Shown here: positions 1-9,357 of the stretch, in pieces | Numbering within the stretch: the first letter of the stretch is position 1 | Layout: every line of letters begins with the position of its first letter | Source: a virus | Length of the DNA stretch: 34,447 nt | IMG/VR virus record: IMGVR_UViG_3300026519_000039 | Location: 1-34,447 of that record | Direction: 5' to 3' (one strand) | Position numbers and translations under genes: made by a program | The notes under the pieces: model-generated | What the model saw: the letters and a program-made list of their open reading frames with translations, nothing else | The model's database searches: none | What the model was told of the DNA's origin: nothing

Positions 1-353
1 TCATCGTATCGGCCATCCCGCACCGCGCGGAAGACGGAAGAGCGGCGGAAGTTGCCGATGCCGACGTTGTAGGCGAAGCTCACCAGCGCGCCGAACTGGT
101 TCTCGTTCAGCCGCTGCATCACGTCCTCGCCCAGGGCTTTGGCCACCTGCCGGGCAAAACTTTCCACGTCCCGGCGCAGGATTTCTTCCGCTTCCTGCTG
201 GGTGATGCGCATGCCAGGCCTCACCTTCGGCGGGCCGGCATGAGAAGTGTGGCCGTAGCCAATCGTCCACACACCAACGGCATCGCGATAGGCCTTCAGC
301 CGCAGCCCCTCGAAGCGCTTTATTGTAGCTATAGTGTTATTGTTTATGTTCAT
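1..353 (-). CDS. Endolysin (GH24 lysozyme), copy A, cut by the window edge
   Basis: N-terminal 117 residues of a phage lysozyme that cleaves peptidoglycan at the end of infection. The family catalytic pattern E-x8-D-x5-T is visible near the start (KRFEG..., YRD, VWT). The ATG at 353 lies 2 bp after the tail-fibre stop; a GGGTG sequence about 7 nt upstream may serve as ribosome site. The first 127 bases of the window are identical to 33535-33661 in the complete endolysin, and the phase matches, so joining position 1 to 33534 would give a 213-residue protein with the same C-terminus as copy B. Outside that block the N-terminal halves differ by scattered substitutions. The truncation is therefore most likely an assembly boundary, not a broken gene. 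Confidence 0.9.
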   Translation of the reverse strand, partial: MNINNNTIATIKRFEGLRLKAYRDAVGVWTIGYGHTSHAGPPKVRPGMRITQQEAEEILRRDVESFARQVAKALGEDVMQRLNENQFGALVSFAYNVGIGNFRRSSVFRAVRDGRYD

Positions 354-355
354 TT

Positions 356-1699
356 TTACACCCATGCCATCAATACAACTCTCCACGATGAATTAGTAAT
401 ATAACCAAAAGTTGCCGATGTTTTGTTTTTAATATAACATCCATTAATTCCACCACCAATATAAACATTTACAATATCTGCATAAATATAAAACCCATAG
501 TTATAATCAGTCGGAGCAATTAGAATATCTCCAGGTGAATATCCCAAATCAGCCACCTTGCAGATTAGCTTTGCTTGAACGTTTCTTGGAACTACACCTA
601 ATCCGTGAGCTATTTGCGTAACAGATTGGGCGGCAGGAACAGCCAACTCTGCACTTTCAAATGCTGTCTCTGTATTAACGAGACTTGCTATGGCAGCCAG
701 AGAGACTTTCCTGCCGTCATCGCATGGCACCTTCTCCGTGCCGGTAGGAGCTGCGTTTTCCGACAATGCAGCTATGCGGGCGGCGAAATTGCCATCATGC
801 CAAACCGTGCCTTCCAGCTTTGGCGTGGTAACGGCTCCGTCGGCAATTTTTAGTGTGGTAACGGCTCCGTCGGCAATTTTTAGTGTGGTAACGGCTCCGT
901 CGGCAATTTTTAGTGTGGTAACGGCTCCGTCGGCAAGCTTTGCTTCTATGACGTTCCCGTCTGCCAATTCCACAGATGTTATGGAGCCGGCAGAGATGAA
1001 TGTTTGCACCAGCACATCCATGACGGACTGCCATGACGCCCCAACGCCAGGTTCAGTCGCTGCGTCAGCCGTATGGGCAGCGGTAACGATATAGCTGACG
1101 TTGTTGTGGCCAATGACATCCAAAGGCTGATAAGCCACGCCAGCTTGCCACTCGCCTCGCCAACGGATCGTGTGAATTTCGCCCAGGCTGTCGATGGCAA
1201 GCCGTGTGATAGGCTTGCCTTTGTCGTCAAACTCCAGCAGAAGCCCGGCGCGTTTGGTTGCTGTGGGAAGCGTTTCCTTCTCTCCTGCAGGCAGCATCAG
1301 TGGCTGCGCTCCGGGCGTGTCGCGCTGTCCGGATGCACGCTTCAGCTCCTGAATGGCCGCCCACAGACGGCCCAGCTCGCGATTGATCTCCGTGCTGGAA
1401 ATGCGCTCCCCATACACCTGCTCAAGGCCGGGCTGCGGCAGCATGCTGCCGATCAGCAGGTATTCCTCTCCTGCCTGCACGGGCTGTTGCAGGTTGATGA
1501 CAGCGCCAGCGTCCTGCTCAAGGTTTGACACCGTGTAATCGACGCCAAGCGAAAGGCGCACCCAATCGCCACCCCCCACACGGCGCAGCACCACAACGTC
1601 ATCGCTGTCGAACACGGGAAAGTCCGTGCTCAACTGCGTGCTGCCAGCCGGCGGCTGCAGCGGGCCAGTGATGCGGTCATTGTCCGAGATCGTCGTCAT
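356..1699 (-). CDS. Tail fibre / receptor-binding protein, variant A
   Basis: 447 residues. The N-terminal part (about 1-115) resembles the T7 gp17-type virion-anchoring domain, ending in a short helical stretch (NRELGRLWAAIQELKR). Around residues 175-230 a W...Y...D.V...Y pattern resembles a small carbohydrate-binding module. Residues about 254-291 are four copies of a ten-residue repeat (TTLKIADGAV type). The C-terminal 100 residues are encoded by visibly AT-richer DNA than the rest of the genome, which suggests a receptor-binding tip acquired by exchange. It lies downstream of the ejection proteins and just upstream of the endolysin. No good Shine-Dalgarno precedes the ATG, and a candidate late promoter would start transcription almost at the ATG. 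Family assignment is inference from layout and motifs. Confidence 0.8.
   Translation of the reverse strand: MTTISDNDRITGPLQPPAGSTQLSTDFPVFDSDDVVVLRRVGGGDWVRLSLGVDYTVSNLEQDAGAVINLQQPVQAGEEYLLIGSMLPQPGLEQVYGERISSTEINRELGRLWAAIQELKRASGQRDTPGAQPLMLPAGEKETLPTATKRAGLLLEFDDKGKPITRLAIDSLGEIHTIRWRGEWQAGVAYQPLDVIGHNNVSYIVTAAHTADAATEPGVGASWQSVMDVLVQTFISAGSITSVELADGNVIEAKLADGAVTTLKIADGAVTTLKIADGAVTTLKIADGAVTTPKLEGTVWHDGNFAARIAALSENAAPTGTEKVPCDDGRKVSLAAIASLVNTETAFESAELAVPAAQSVTQIAHGLGVVPRNVQAKLICKVADLGYSPGDILIAPTDYNYGFYIYADIVNVYIGGGINGCYIKNKTSATFGYITNSSWRVVLMAWV
825..936. repeat. 30-bp tandem repeat inside tail fibre A
   Basis: Three exact copies of a 30-bp unit beginning GTGGTAACGGCTCCGTCGGC (825-854, 855-884, 885-914) and a fourth partial copy (915-936). 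They encode the ten-residue repeat of the fibre shaft. Exact DNA identity suggests recent expansion, so copy number may vary. Confidence 0.97.
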
Positions 1700-1705
1700 G
1701 CCGGC

Positions 1706-1737
1706 ATTCTATGCCAGCCGGAAAGGGTGGTGAGGTT
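1706..1737 (-). promoter_or_regulatory. Candidate late promoter, copy 1 (tail fibre and lysis)
   Basis: On the minus strand AACCTCACC (1737-1729) is followed after exactly 17 nt by TAGAAT (1711-1706). Two other sites in the late region share AACCTCACC and the 17-nt spacing (13789-13820 and 17017-17048). The -10-like hexamer would place the start of transcription near 1699, the tail-fibre ATG itself. The upstream element is not a sigma70 -35 consensus, so an activator or alternative factor is inferred. Confidence 0.6.
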
Positions 1738-1742
1738 TTGCG

Positions 1743-4316
1743 CTATTGCCCGAACGCGGCACCGAGGTCAGGCATACGCACGTCCTCGCCGCCGAACAAC
1801 GGCTGGCCGGGCGGCGCAAAGAACTCCTGCCCCGTCTCGCGCTTGAGCTTTTTCATCTGCCGCCTCCAGCGCTTCGGCGCATCCTCGTCCGCCATCAGCA
1901 GAAGCTGGTCAAGCACGTGCCGCTCCAGCGCCAGGCGCAGATACCACAGCGACGCGCCAGGCGCATAGCGCCCCACGAACCGCACCAGCTCTGCCGCAGG
2001 CTTGCCAATATCACCTTCAGCAGCCCAACCCACCGCCTTGCCAGTCGTCAGCCGCGCCACATCGCCAAGCAGGCCGAACACCGGCCCGGCCACCGTCTCG
2101 CCCATGCTGTGGCCGAACCGGTTCTGGCCAGGATCGAGCAGGAAGTCGCCGAAGATGCCAAGGCCACCACCTTGCAGCATCGCCCGCATCCAGAAGCCAG
2201 GCGTGTTCATGGGCTGCGGATCGCGCCCACGCGCGATTTGCTTCAGCTGATAGCTGAACGCCCCCATCACCGTCAGCGTCGCGAACATCGCTGCCGCATA
2301 ACGCGCGGCATTCCATCCGTTGTCCATGTATTTGATGCGTCGGAAGTGCGTGAACAGCAGCGTAACCGCGAAGCTGCGATACATGCTGGCGGAGCGCAGG
2401 ATTTCTCCGCCAACCGTGCCTGCCTTGCCGCCATACAGGAAAGCCTGCGTGCGCAGGCTCGTCGTCGGCACGGCATACTCCACTTCGCTCTGGATCATGT
2501 GCAGCATGCGAAAGGCCAGCTCTTCAGCCTGCCCTGCATCGATGTCCGTGCGCATGCGCACGTCGTCAGGCCGCAGGAATGTCGCACCTTCCTGCGGTTC
2601 GTAAAGCCTTGTGCTGCGGATAACGTCCCACTCGCCCTTGCCGATCCGATAGCGCCTCAATGTGCGCCGCAGGGCTGCCGGCAGGTCGTCGAAGCTCTTG
2701 CCGGCATGGTCTGCCAGCATCCCCATGAACTCCAGCTGAAATGCATGCCTGCCTGCCTGCGTCCACGGCGAGAGGCCGGAAAGGCGCAGCACGCCATTAG
2801 CCAGCCTTGTCGCCACCTCGTTGCTATGCGCCTCCGCGGTGAACCGGAAGTCGTTGCGTGCCACGCGCCCCCACTCCTCGGCCACCAGCCCCGCACGAAT
2901 TGCCATCGTGCGTGCCTCACGCCCACCAGCCTGCGCAGGCTGCAGCAGCAGCTTCAGCTGCTTGCCAATGACCTTGTCGTATCGCAGCCCCACGAAGCGC
3001 GACGTGATCGCGCCAAACCCCATGTCCGACAATGCCGAGAGCATGGCGCTGCCAAGCTGCGCGGCCACCAGCATGCTGCGCGTGGTCGCGGCTGCCCGTG
3101 CCAGCTTCTTGGACGCAGGCACGTGCGCCGTGCCGTTGTAGATATCCCACATGGTCTGCACGGTGTGCTGCGTGCGCGCCACGCCGTCGAGCAGATTGGT
3201 CGCCTTGCGCAACAGGCTCTTCTGCTGCTCCTTGCTGTCCGGCAAGCCGGGCGTTGGCCACTGGCGCACCTTGAACTGCTGACCTTCCTTCTCAAGCAGC
3301 TGCTTCAGCCATTCCACCGTCGAATGCGGGTTCGGCCCAAGCCGTCGCAAGGCGGCAATGTCGCGCGTCATCTCATCCACATAATGCATCATCGCCGCCC
3401 ACGGATCAGGATTGCCAAACTGCTCCTGATACTCGATCCAGCTCTTTGCATCCTTGAAGAACAGGAAACGATGCTCCTGCCGCCGGTTAGCCATTGCCGT
3501 GCCCTGCCGCTGGCCAACCGGCTGCTTGCTCGCCCAGCCATCCGTTACGATGTCGTTCCACACGCCATCGAGGACGATGCGCAATTCCTCATCCGTCATC
3601 GGCATGCCTGTATGCCGCGAGATCATGCGCTGCCGGTCAAGGCGCGGCAGCACATAATCGATCCAGGCATCCTTCCCCATGGCATAGATGCGTGTGGCAT
3701 CGTGCGCCTGCGGCAATCCCCAGCCTTCCAGCTTGCCGATGTCTCCGCCTGCCTCGTTGAACTTCTGCCGCAGCTCCTCGGCCACCTCGCGCCACGCCTT
3801 CTGCAATTCCTTGGCTGCCTGATTGCCGCTGTCCTCGCCGAAGGCCTCCCGCACCAAATCCATCAGGTCGGCCTTGTTGCGCGTCTGCCCGGCGACGTTC
3901 GTGTGAAACCGCGCCAGCAGATCGGCCAGCTTGCCGTGCGCCATTGCCAGCAGCGCCTTGCGCTCCTGCTCAACACCGCGAATGCCGAGGTGCTCCAAGC
4001 CGACGCTGTCGAACTGCGCTTCCGCGGCCAAGCGCATACCCTTTTCGCCATATTCCTGCGCTGCCCGCTGCAGATCGCGCGCGATGCGCACGCGCACCTG
4101 CAGCGTCATGAGCTCCAGCTTCTTCTTGCGCTTCGCCTCCACAAGCACGATGCGCGCCGCTTCCTGCTCTGCGCGGCGCGCAGCCTGCTCAGGCCCGCTC
4201 TGCTCGCGAAAGGCAAGCTCTAGCTGATCCACCAGCGCATCGATCTCGCGCGCCTTCTCCAGGCTGATGCGACCGGCCATCGCCAGTCGCGTCAGGCATT
4301 CACGCTTGCGGCTCAT
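1743..4316 (-). CDS. Large internal virion (DNA-ejection) protein
   Basis: 857 residues, starting at ATG 4316, which overlaps the previous stop by ATGA and has AGGAG 8 nt upstream. The first 150 residues are charged and strongly helical. A central segment with HRFLFFKDAKSW, YVDEMTRDIAAL and LGPNP motifs recalls large virion proteins of podoviruses. The C-terminal third has hydrophobic stretches (for example AARYAAAMFATLTVMGAFSY) that could cross or insert in membrane. It is last of four head-to-tail genes between the tail tube and tail fibre, where T7-like phages encode the inner-core proteins ejected with the DNA. I see no transglycosylase motif. Specific T7 equivalence (gp16-like) is inference. 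Confidence 0.7.
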   Translation of the reverse strand: MSRKRECLTRLAMAGRISLEKAREIDALVDQLELAFREQSGPEQAARRAEQEAARIVLVEAKRKKKLELMTLQVRVRIARDLQRAAQEYGEKGMRLAAEAQFDSVGLEHLGIRGVEQERKALLAMAHGKLADLLARFHTNVAGQTRNKADLMDLVREAFGEDSGNQAAKELQKAWREVAEELRQKFNEAGGDIGKLEGWGLPQAHDATRIYAMGKDAWIDYVLPRLDRQRMISRHTGMPMTDEELRIVLDGVWNDIVTDGWASKQPVGQRQGTAMANRRQEHRFLFFKDAKSWIEYQEQFGNPDPWAAMMHYVDEMTRDIAALRRLGPNPHSTVEWLKQLLEKEGQQFKVRQWPTPGLPDSKEQQKSLLRKATNLLDGVARTQHTVQTMWDIYNGTAHVPASKKLARAAATTRSMLVAAQLGSAMLSALSDMGFGAITSRFVGLRYDKVIGKQLKLLLQPAQAGGREARTMAIRAGLVAEEWGRVARNDFRFTAEAHSNEVATRLANGVLRLSGLSPWTQAGRHAFQLEFMGMLADHAGKSFDDLPAALRRTLRRYRIGKGEWDVIRSTRLYEPQEGATFLRPDDVRMRTDIDAGQAEELAFRMLHMIQSEVEYAVPTTSLRTQAFLYGGKAGTVGGEILRSASMYRSFAVTLLFTHFRRIKYMDNGWNAARYAAAMFATLTVMGAFSYQLKQIARGRDPQPMNTPGFWMRAMLQGGGLGIFGDFLLDPGQNRFGHSMGETVAGPVFGLLGDVARLTTGKAVGWAAEGDIGKPAAELVRFVGRYAPGASLWYLRLALERHVLDQLLLMADEDAPKRWRRQMKKLKRETGQEFFAPPGQPLFGGEDVRMPDLGAAFGQ

Positions 4317-6685
4317 AGCAGGCACTCCTGTATCTCGCGCGCTGCTTTCTCGTCAGCAGCAGCCTCTTCGATCAGCTCGGAAAGCTTTCGCGTGTTGCCT
4401 TCCTCTCCCCACGGCAATTCCATGTCGCCTTCCGCCTCGACAAGATCGCGCAGCTCCTTCTCGATTGCCGCAGCTTCATCCTCTTCGGGCTTGCTGGAGG
4501 GTGCCTCTAGGTTTCTTTCTTCTGCACGTTTTTCCACGCCTGCCATCTTGCCTTCAGCAGCGCGTCTGCTGCCGCGTCCTGCACGCCCATCCTTACCGCC
4601 CACTGGCGCTGCTCTTCGGACAGCGTCGAGAAAATCCCCGCCGACGTCGGCAAGCTTTTCCCCTCTTGCAAGGCGTTCTGCGGCTTTTGCGAGGGCATCT
4701 GCGACTTCGCCCTTGCGCCGCGCGAGCTTCTGGAGCGTTTCGATAAGGGCTGCGTCTTCTTCGGCTCTTCTGGCATTGGCATCCTTCCTCAGCTTGTTTC
4801 CAGCCTCCTCGATACGCCCGGCCTCGCGCACCAGCGTGCGGAATGCCTGCCGGTCGCGCTGCAGGTGGCGCACCGCCCAGCTCAGCAGCTTCGCACGTTC
4901 TGCATACAGCACCCGTGTGGATGCTTCTTCGCCGAACAGCGTCTGCTGCACCTCCTTCACCTGCCCGGCATGCAGTGCATCGCGCACCATGCTCTCGGCT
5001 TCGATGGCCGATGCAGGCTTGTGCTTGGCTAGCACCCCCATGATAGAGGCGTGCAGCTCCGGCTTGTCCGCCGCCAACCTGCCGACGATGGCGGCGTGGT
5101 TCGCCGCCACCTTGCCGTTGACAACCATCATGAAGGCATCGTCATCGAGCTGCGCCAGTCCTTTCGCATCGCGCACCAGTGCGCTGTTCGGCGGCAGGTC
5201 AACTGCCACCTCTGGCGCATCACGCAACACCTTGGCGGCATCCAGCGCCGTGCCGGTGCCCTCGGCGATGTTCTTAGCTGCCGCCCGCGCCCGCGCCATT
5301 TCGGCGCTTACGCCATCTCGTTCACGCAGCAGCGTGCCCAGCAACACCGGGCGCTGGCCATCATCCTGTTCCATGATGCGCCGCGCCAGACCAAGGCGCT
5401 GGTGGCCATCGACGATGTAGCGGCTGCCGTCCTCGGCTTCCCACACCATCACTTGCCCGGCCCGTTCCGGTATCCAGCGCTTCACGCCGGCAAGCCGGTC
5501 AGTTACGCCATACTCGTCGCCACCCTCCTTGAACTGAAACCGCTTGGCATCCACCAGCAGCTCTTCCGGATCGAACTTGTAGATGCCTTCCGTCAGCGCC
5601 TGCGTGCTGCCGGGCTTCGGCGCCACTGGCGTCATCTCATCCGGCGGCGCAACTGGTTCATCCGGAATATCCGGCTTGCGCCCTTCGGCAGCAGCCCGCT
5701 CGGCCTCTGCCGTCCGCGCCACGTGCTCAGCTTGTGCCTCCGGCTCATCGCCAATAGGATTGCTCTCGCGCAGATGCGCATCCGCCGCAACCTCTTCGAG
5801 CAAGGCCTGCTCTTCGTCCGTCTTCGCCTTGCGCTGCTCAGCCAGCAGCTCTTCGCTGCGCCGGTTGCGCCAGCGCTGAAAGAGGCGACCAGCACCATGC
5901 GTTGCCGCGGCAATGCCGGCAGATGCTACAGCGTCGGCAGCAACCTGCGCTGCCATCTCGCCAGCCGTCATCGGCTTGCCAAGCTCTTCCCGCCAGCTAC
6001 TCACCCACGGAAGAGCGGCTGTGCTTGCACCTGCGCCAATGGCAGCCTCGCGTGCCAGCATCGTGGAGAGCTGCGCCGATCCTCCGGAAAACACTCCGCT
6101 GACGATGTTCTGCGGGTCTGTCAGGTTGGCTGCCATGCCTCCCAGGAAGCCGCCGAGCCAGGCAGACCACCCATCACCACGCCGCGCCACGTCTTCCGCT
6201 TCCGCCTCGGCGTCCAGCGCCTGCTGTATGGCTGCCAGCCGCACTTCCTCCGGCGTAACCGGCAGCTTCTCGCGCCAGTCCTGGTGCTCCTGCACCAGCA
6301 GCTTCAGCGCCTCGTCATCCACCGTGTCCCACAACTTCAGCTGCGTGTCTTCAAGACGCAATCCGCGCCCCTGCCGCGCCCGCTGCTGCAACACGCGAGC
6401 ACGATACGGCTGCAGCACCTCGTCATAGGACTTGCCGGAAAGCTCCTCGATCAGCTCCTCGCGCCGCCTGCGCACGTCCTCGATCATCGCCCGGCGCGAG
6501 CGCATCAACCACCCCGCACGCTCCGCCTCGTAGCCTGCGGCGAAGTTTTCAAGGAAGCCGGTCGGCATGCCCGTGGCCGCCTGTGCCGTGGGCATGCCTT
6601 CCACCAACAGCTGCGGCAGCTCCCTATCGATCCATTCCGGAAGCTCTCCTTGCTCTTGCGGTGCGAATGGACTGACATACCTCAT
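4313..6685 (-). CDS. Internal virion protein with ParB-like domain
   Basis: 790 residues. The N-terminal 150 residues are helical; a small-residue segment around 180-260 (GGFLGGMAANLTD, AADAVASAGIAAATHGAG) may associate with membrane. Around residues 385-440 there is a ParB/sulfiredoxin-like signature: WEAEDGSRYIVDGHQRLGLA, the GHxR motif of the DdrB-type ParB superfamily. That domain is known in large 'polyvalent' proteins carried by phages and plasmids and injected with DNA. The C-terminal 200 residues are highly charged coiled coil. ATGA couplings occur at both ends (6682-6685 and 4313-4316), so it is translated with its neighbours. Role in ejection or in early protection or processing of incoming DNA is inference; whether the ParB-like domain cuts DNA cannot be told. 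Confidence 0.72.
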   Translation of the reverse strand: MRYVSPFAPQEQGELPEWIDRELPQLLVEGMPTAQAATGMPTGFLENFAAGYEAERAGWLMRSRRAMIEDVRRRREELIEELSGKSYDEVLQPYRARVLQQRARQGRGLRLEDTQLKLWDTVDDEALKLLVQEHQDWREKLPVTPEEVRLAAIQQALDAEAEAEDVARRGDGWSAWLGGFLGGMAANLTDPQNIVSGVFSGGSAQLSTMLAREAAIGAGASTAALPWVSSWREELGKPMTAGEMAAQVAADAVASAGIAAATHGAGRLFQRWRNRRSEELLAEQRKAKTDEEQALLEEVAADAHLRESNPIGDEPEAQAEHVARTAEAERAAAEGRKPDIPDEPVAPPDEMTPVAPKPGSTQALTEGIYKFDPEELLVDAKRFQFKEGGDEYGVTDRLAGVKRWIPERAGQVMVWEAEDGSRYIVDGHQRLGLARRIMEQDDGQRPVLLGTLLRERDGVSAEMARARAAAKNIAEGTGTALDAAKVLRDAPEVAVDLPPNSALVRDAKGLAQLDDDAFMMVVNGKVAANHAAIVGRLAADKPELHASIMGVLAKHKPASAIEAESMVRDALHAGQVKEVQQTLFGEEASTRVLYAERAKLLSWAVRHLQRDRQAFRTLVREAGRIEEAGNKLRKDANARRAEEDAALIETLQKLARRKGEVADALAKAAERLARGEKLADVGGDFLDAVRRAAPVGGKDGRAGRGSRRAAEGKMAGVEKRAEERNLEAPSSKPEEDEAAAIEKELRDLVEAEGDMELPWGEEGNTRKLSELIEEAAADEKAAREIQECLL

Positions 6686-8844
6686 GGCGCAGCAATCTCA
6701 TCTTCTGGCCGCGTGGGACGGCGCTTCATGGACGGGCCACTGCCAACAGCAAGGCGCTTCAGCAGTGCGGCATTGAGCACCCACGGCCTGCCCGTCTTCT
6801 CGTCCACGATGAACACCGGCGGACCATCTTCTGGATCAGTGATTGAGAACTGAAACATCCCTGCTGCGATTGGCACGACATGCAACTTGCGCAGCTGCGC
6901 CGCATTCACAGGCGCGAAACTGCCGTTCTTGCGCGCGAACACGGGCCTTCCACCGGTCTGCGAAATTTTCGCCAATGCACCATCGTTCAGCGCGGTCATG
7001 CGCGCCTCGAACTCCTCTACGCTGATGCTCGGCGGCAGCAGGATTTTCCTGCCGTTCCATTCGGCAAAGCCGCCGCCATCGCCGTTCTTGCCCAAGGCAA
7101 TCTCGATGGCCTGCCTGTAGAGGTCATCATCAAACTCTTCGGCACCCTGCTCAACGGCCAGCTTTGCGTAGATGCCGTCAGCTGCCTTCTTCACACCTTC
7201 CAGCGCGCCTATCGGCACCACACCGCTCAGCTCCTTGATGAGGATGTTGCGAGCAGAAGGCGGCACCTTCACCACACCGCCTTTCAGCAAGTCCATGCCT
7301 TCGAGCGCGTCGCGCACCTGCTCGCGGTTTCCCCATGCCTGCAGGTATCCGAGATGTGCAATCTCGGCCTTCTCCACGCCCATCTCCTGCAGCACACGCG
7401 CAAGGCGATTGCCCGTTCCCTCGCTCAGACGCGCAAGGAATGCCTCGCGCCCGGCCGCGTCCAGCGCATCCCATTCGCGCTTCAGCGTCTTGCGTTCGTC
7501 ATTGGTCAGGTAGCGCAGTGGCGTCTTCTGCGACCTCGCAACTGCTTCCGCCACCTCCATGCGCTGCCGCCATTGCGCCGCATCGCTTGATGCGCTCAGC
7601 GGCATCATCTTCTCCTCGCGGTTCTCGATGAGGCCAGCCTTCCCTGCAAAGCTCAGCGGGTCTTTCCGCTGCTGCTCCTGCATCCATGCCACCCGCGCCT
7701 GCATGGCGCTGGCCATGAGCACGTTGTCCTCCGTCGGCTCCTTTTCGGCCAGCGCCTTCGCTTCTTCGGCCATGCGCATCGCCTCCGGCAACGGCAGCCG
7801 TGTTACGCTGTCCAGCAGCCGCTTCGCCCGCTCCGCCTGCTGCAGCACTTTCGCCACCTTCTCGCTGCCGCTGTCTTCCACCGTGCGCTGTAACAGCCCA
7901 AGGTCAAGCTCCGATGGCGGCTGCCCGGAGCGAATAGCCATCATCACCCGGCGCATCGCACCACGTGCCGGCTGACTGGCTTCCGCCTCCGCCATGCGCA
8001 GCTTCGTCTCCAGCCTGGTGCGCACGTTCAGCCATTCATCCGCCGCCAGATTGCCGGCGATGCCCTTGCCTTGCTGCCATTCGGCATTGAGCTGCTCCAG
8101 CACCTGCTTCTTCGACGCCAGGTCTGGTGCCTGCTCGATCGCGCCCTCGATGCGCAATTCAAGTGCCTGCTGCCGCAGCCGCCGCATCACCTGTTGCCGC
8201 CTCAGCGGCGTGATGGCACCCTGCTCCACCGCGCGCTGGAGCTGTGCATCCGTATCCTGCAGCTCCTGCTCCAGCAGCTCTTCCCCCTCCGGGTCGTTCA
8301 GACCCGTGCTCAGCGCCAGCCTGCCAATATCCTGCTCGCGCCGCGCCAGCATCTCGTCCAGCGTCGCCAGCCGTTCCTGCCGCTGGCGCTTCTCGAAGCC
8401 CTGCCGCGCCTGCCGCGCCACCACCAGCGCCTGCCGCCGAAAGATCAGGTCTGCCTGCGGCTGCGCCTCTTGCGGCAAGGCACGCACGAACTTCTCGCGT
8501 TCCTTCTCCAGCGCGGCTGTCGCACTGGCAGGGTCGTCGGCATACTGCTGCAGCACGGCATCCGCCTTCTCGCGGATGGTAACGTCAAGGCGCTGCAGAA
8601 ACGTCTCCACCGCCGCAAGGTCATGCGCCGTGCCGCGAATGGTGCCATCGCGGCGCAACTTCATGTCGCCCTGCATGGCGTCCAGCGCCCCGCTCAGCGC
8701 GCCTTCCCGTCGTGCCTGCACATCCGCCGCCTTGCCAGCCTTGCGCGCCTGCTGCTCCAGGCGCTGCTGCTGGCGGCGCAGAAGGCGCGAAACCTCCTCG
8801 CCCGGCGCACCGCTGTTCACATCCGTGTATCGCCACGTCGCCAT
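6682..8844 (-). CDS. Internal virion protein, gp15-like
   Basis: 720 residues, almost entirely predicted helix, rich in Ala, Arg, Glu, Gln and Leu. The N-terminus carries VSRLLRRQQQRLEQQARKAG, and heptad-like segments continue through about residue 400. No enzyme motif is evident. Position (second of the four ejection-protein genes, 3 bp after the 168-residue protein) and size match the gp15-type inner-core protein of T7-like phages, which forms the periplasmic tunnel during ejection. The C-terminal 130 residues are more globular and contain a DPEDGPPVFIVDEKTGRPW segment. Identification is by position and composition. Confidence 0.65.
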   Translation of the reverse strand: MATWRYTDVNSGAPGEEVSRLLRRQQQRLEQQARKAGKAADVQARREGALSGALDAMQGDMKLRRDGTIRGTAHDLAAVETFLQRLDVTIREKADAVLQQYADDPASATAALEKEREKFVRALPQEAQPQADLIFRRQALVVARQARQGFEKRQRQERLATLDEMLARREQDIGRLALSTGLNDPEGEELLEQELQDTDAQLQRAVEQGAITPLRRQQVMRRLRQQALELRIEGAIEQAPDLASKKQVLEQLNAEWQQGKGIAGNLAADEWLNVRTRLETKLRMAEAEASQPARGAMRRVMMAIRSGQPPSELDLGLLQRTVEDSGSEKVAKVLQQAERAKRLLDSVTRLPLPEAMRMAEEAKALAEKEPTEDNVLMASAMQARVAWMQEQQRKDPLSFAGKAGLIENREEKMMPLSASSDAAQWRQRMEVAEAVARSQKTPLRYLTNDERKTLKREWDALDAAGREAFLARLSEGTGNRLARVLQEMGVEKAEIAHLGYLQAWGNREQVRDALEGMDLLKGGVVKVPPSARNILIKELSGVVPIGALEGVKKAADGIYAKLAVEQGAEEFDDDLYRQAIEIALGKNGDGGGFAEWNGRKILLPPSISVEEFEARMTALNDGALAKISQTGGRPVFARKNGSFAPVNAAQLRKLHVVPIAAGMFQFSITDPEDGPPVFIVDEKTGRPWVLNAALLKRLAVGSGPSMKRRPTRPEDEIAAP

Positions 8845-8847
8845 GCA

Positions 8848-9354
8848 TCACCCCCTGCGCGCCAGATCACCGGCGAAATCCGCGATCCCGCCGAAGAACT
8901 CCTGCCATCCGGCATCCTTCGCCAGCTGCGCAGCCACTCTACGCCTGCGCGCCCGCCGATACAGGTTGCGCGCCTGAAACAGCCTGTTGTCGCGCACCAT
9001 GCGTACATCTTCCATGCCCCTGTCTGCCGCCTGCATCAGCAGCACCTTTGGCGAGCCGCCCGCGACATCCGCGCCACCGGAGGCGAAGCCGACACGCGCG
9101 GCAGCCAGATCACGGTATAGCTTTTCCGTCAGTTGCCGCGCCTCCTGTGCGCCCTGCAGCTCCCGCTGCGCACCTTCCACCTCATGCGCCATCGCCTGCG
9201 CCTTCAGTGCCGCAGCCTCAGCCTTCGAGCGATAGATGGCCGTCAGCCCCGCGCCAATGGTGGCAACGCCCTGCAACATGTCGCCCGTGCTCAGGCGCGG
9301 CAACGATGCACCAGCACCCCCCAGACTGCTGAACAGCTGCCCGATGTATTCCAT
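8848..9354 (-). CDS. Internal virion protein, gp14-like
   Basis: 168 residues. Residues 20-45 form a small-residue hydrophobic segment (STGDMLQGVATIGAGLTAIY), followed by a long coiled coil rich in Ala, Glu and Gln and a conserved-looking AARVGFASGGADVAGGSP stretch that is common in small ejection proteins of podoviruses. The C-terminal third is very basic (YRRARRRRVAAQLAK). Start at ATG 9354 with GAGGTGAGCG just upstream. It lies between tail tube B and the large helical ejection protein, as gene 14 does in T7-like phages, where the product forms the outer-membrane part of the ejection channel. Confidence 0.68.
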   Translation of the reverse strand: MEYIGQLFSSLGGAGASLPRLSTGDMLQGVATIGAGLTAIYRSKAEAAALKAQAMAHEVEGAQRELQGAQEARQLTEKLYRDLAAARVGFASGGADVAGGSPKVLLMQAADRGMEDVRMVRDNRLFQARNLYRRARRRRVAAQLAKDAGWQEFFGGIADFAGDLARRG

Positions 9355-9357
9355 CGC

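Noticed and set aside
825-936. 30-bp repeats as a CRISPR array
   Set aside because: Copies are contiguous with no spacers and lie in frame in a fibre gene.
1746-4223. An 825-codon plus-strand open frame
   Set aside because: Antisense shadow of the large ejection protein, same biased composition; the minus-strand gene has a coupled start and good ribosome site.
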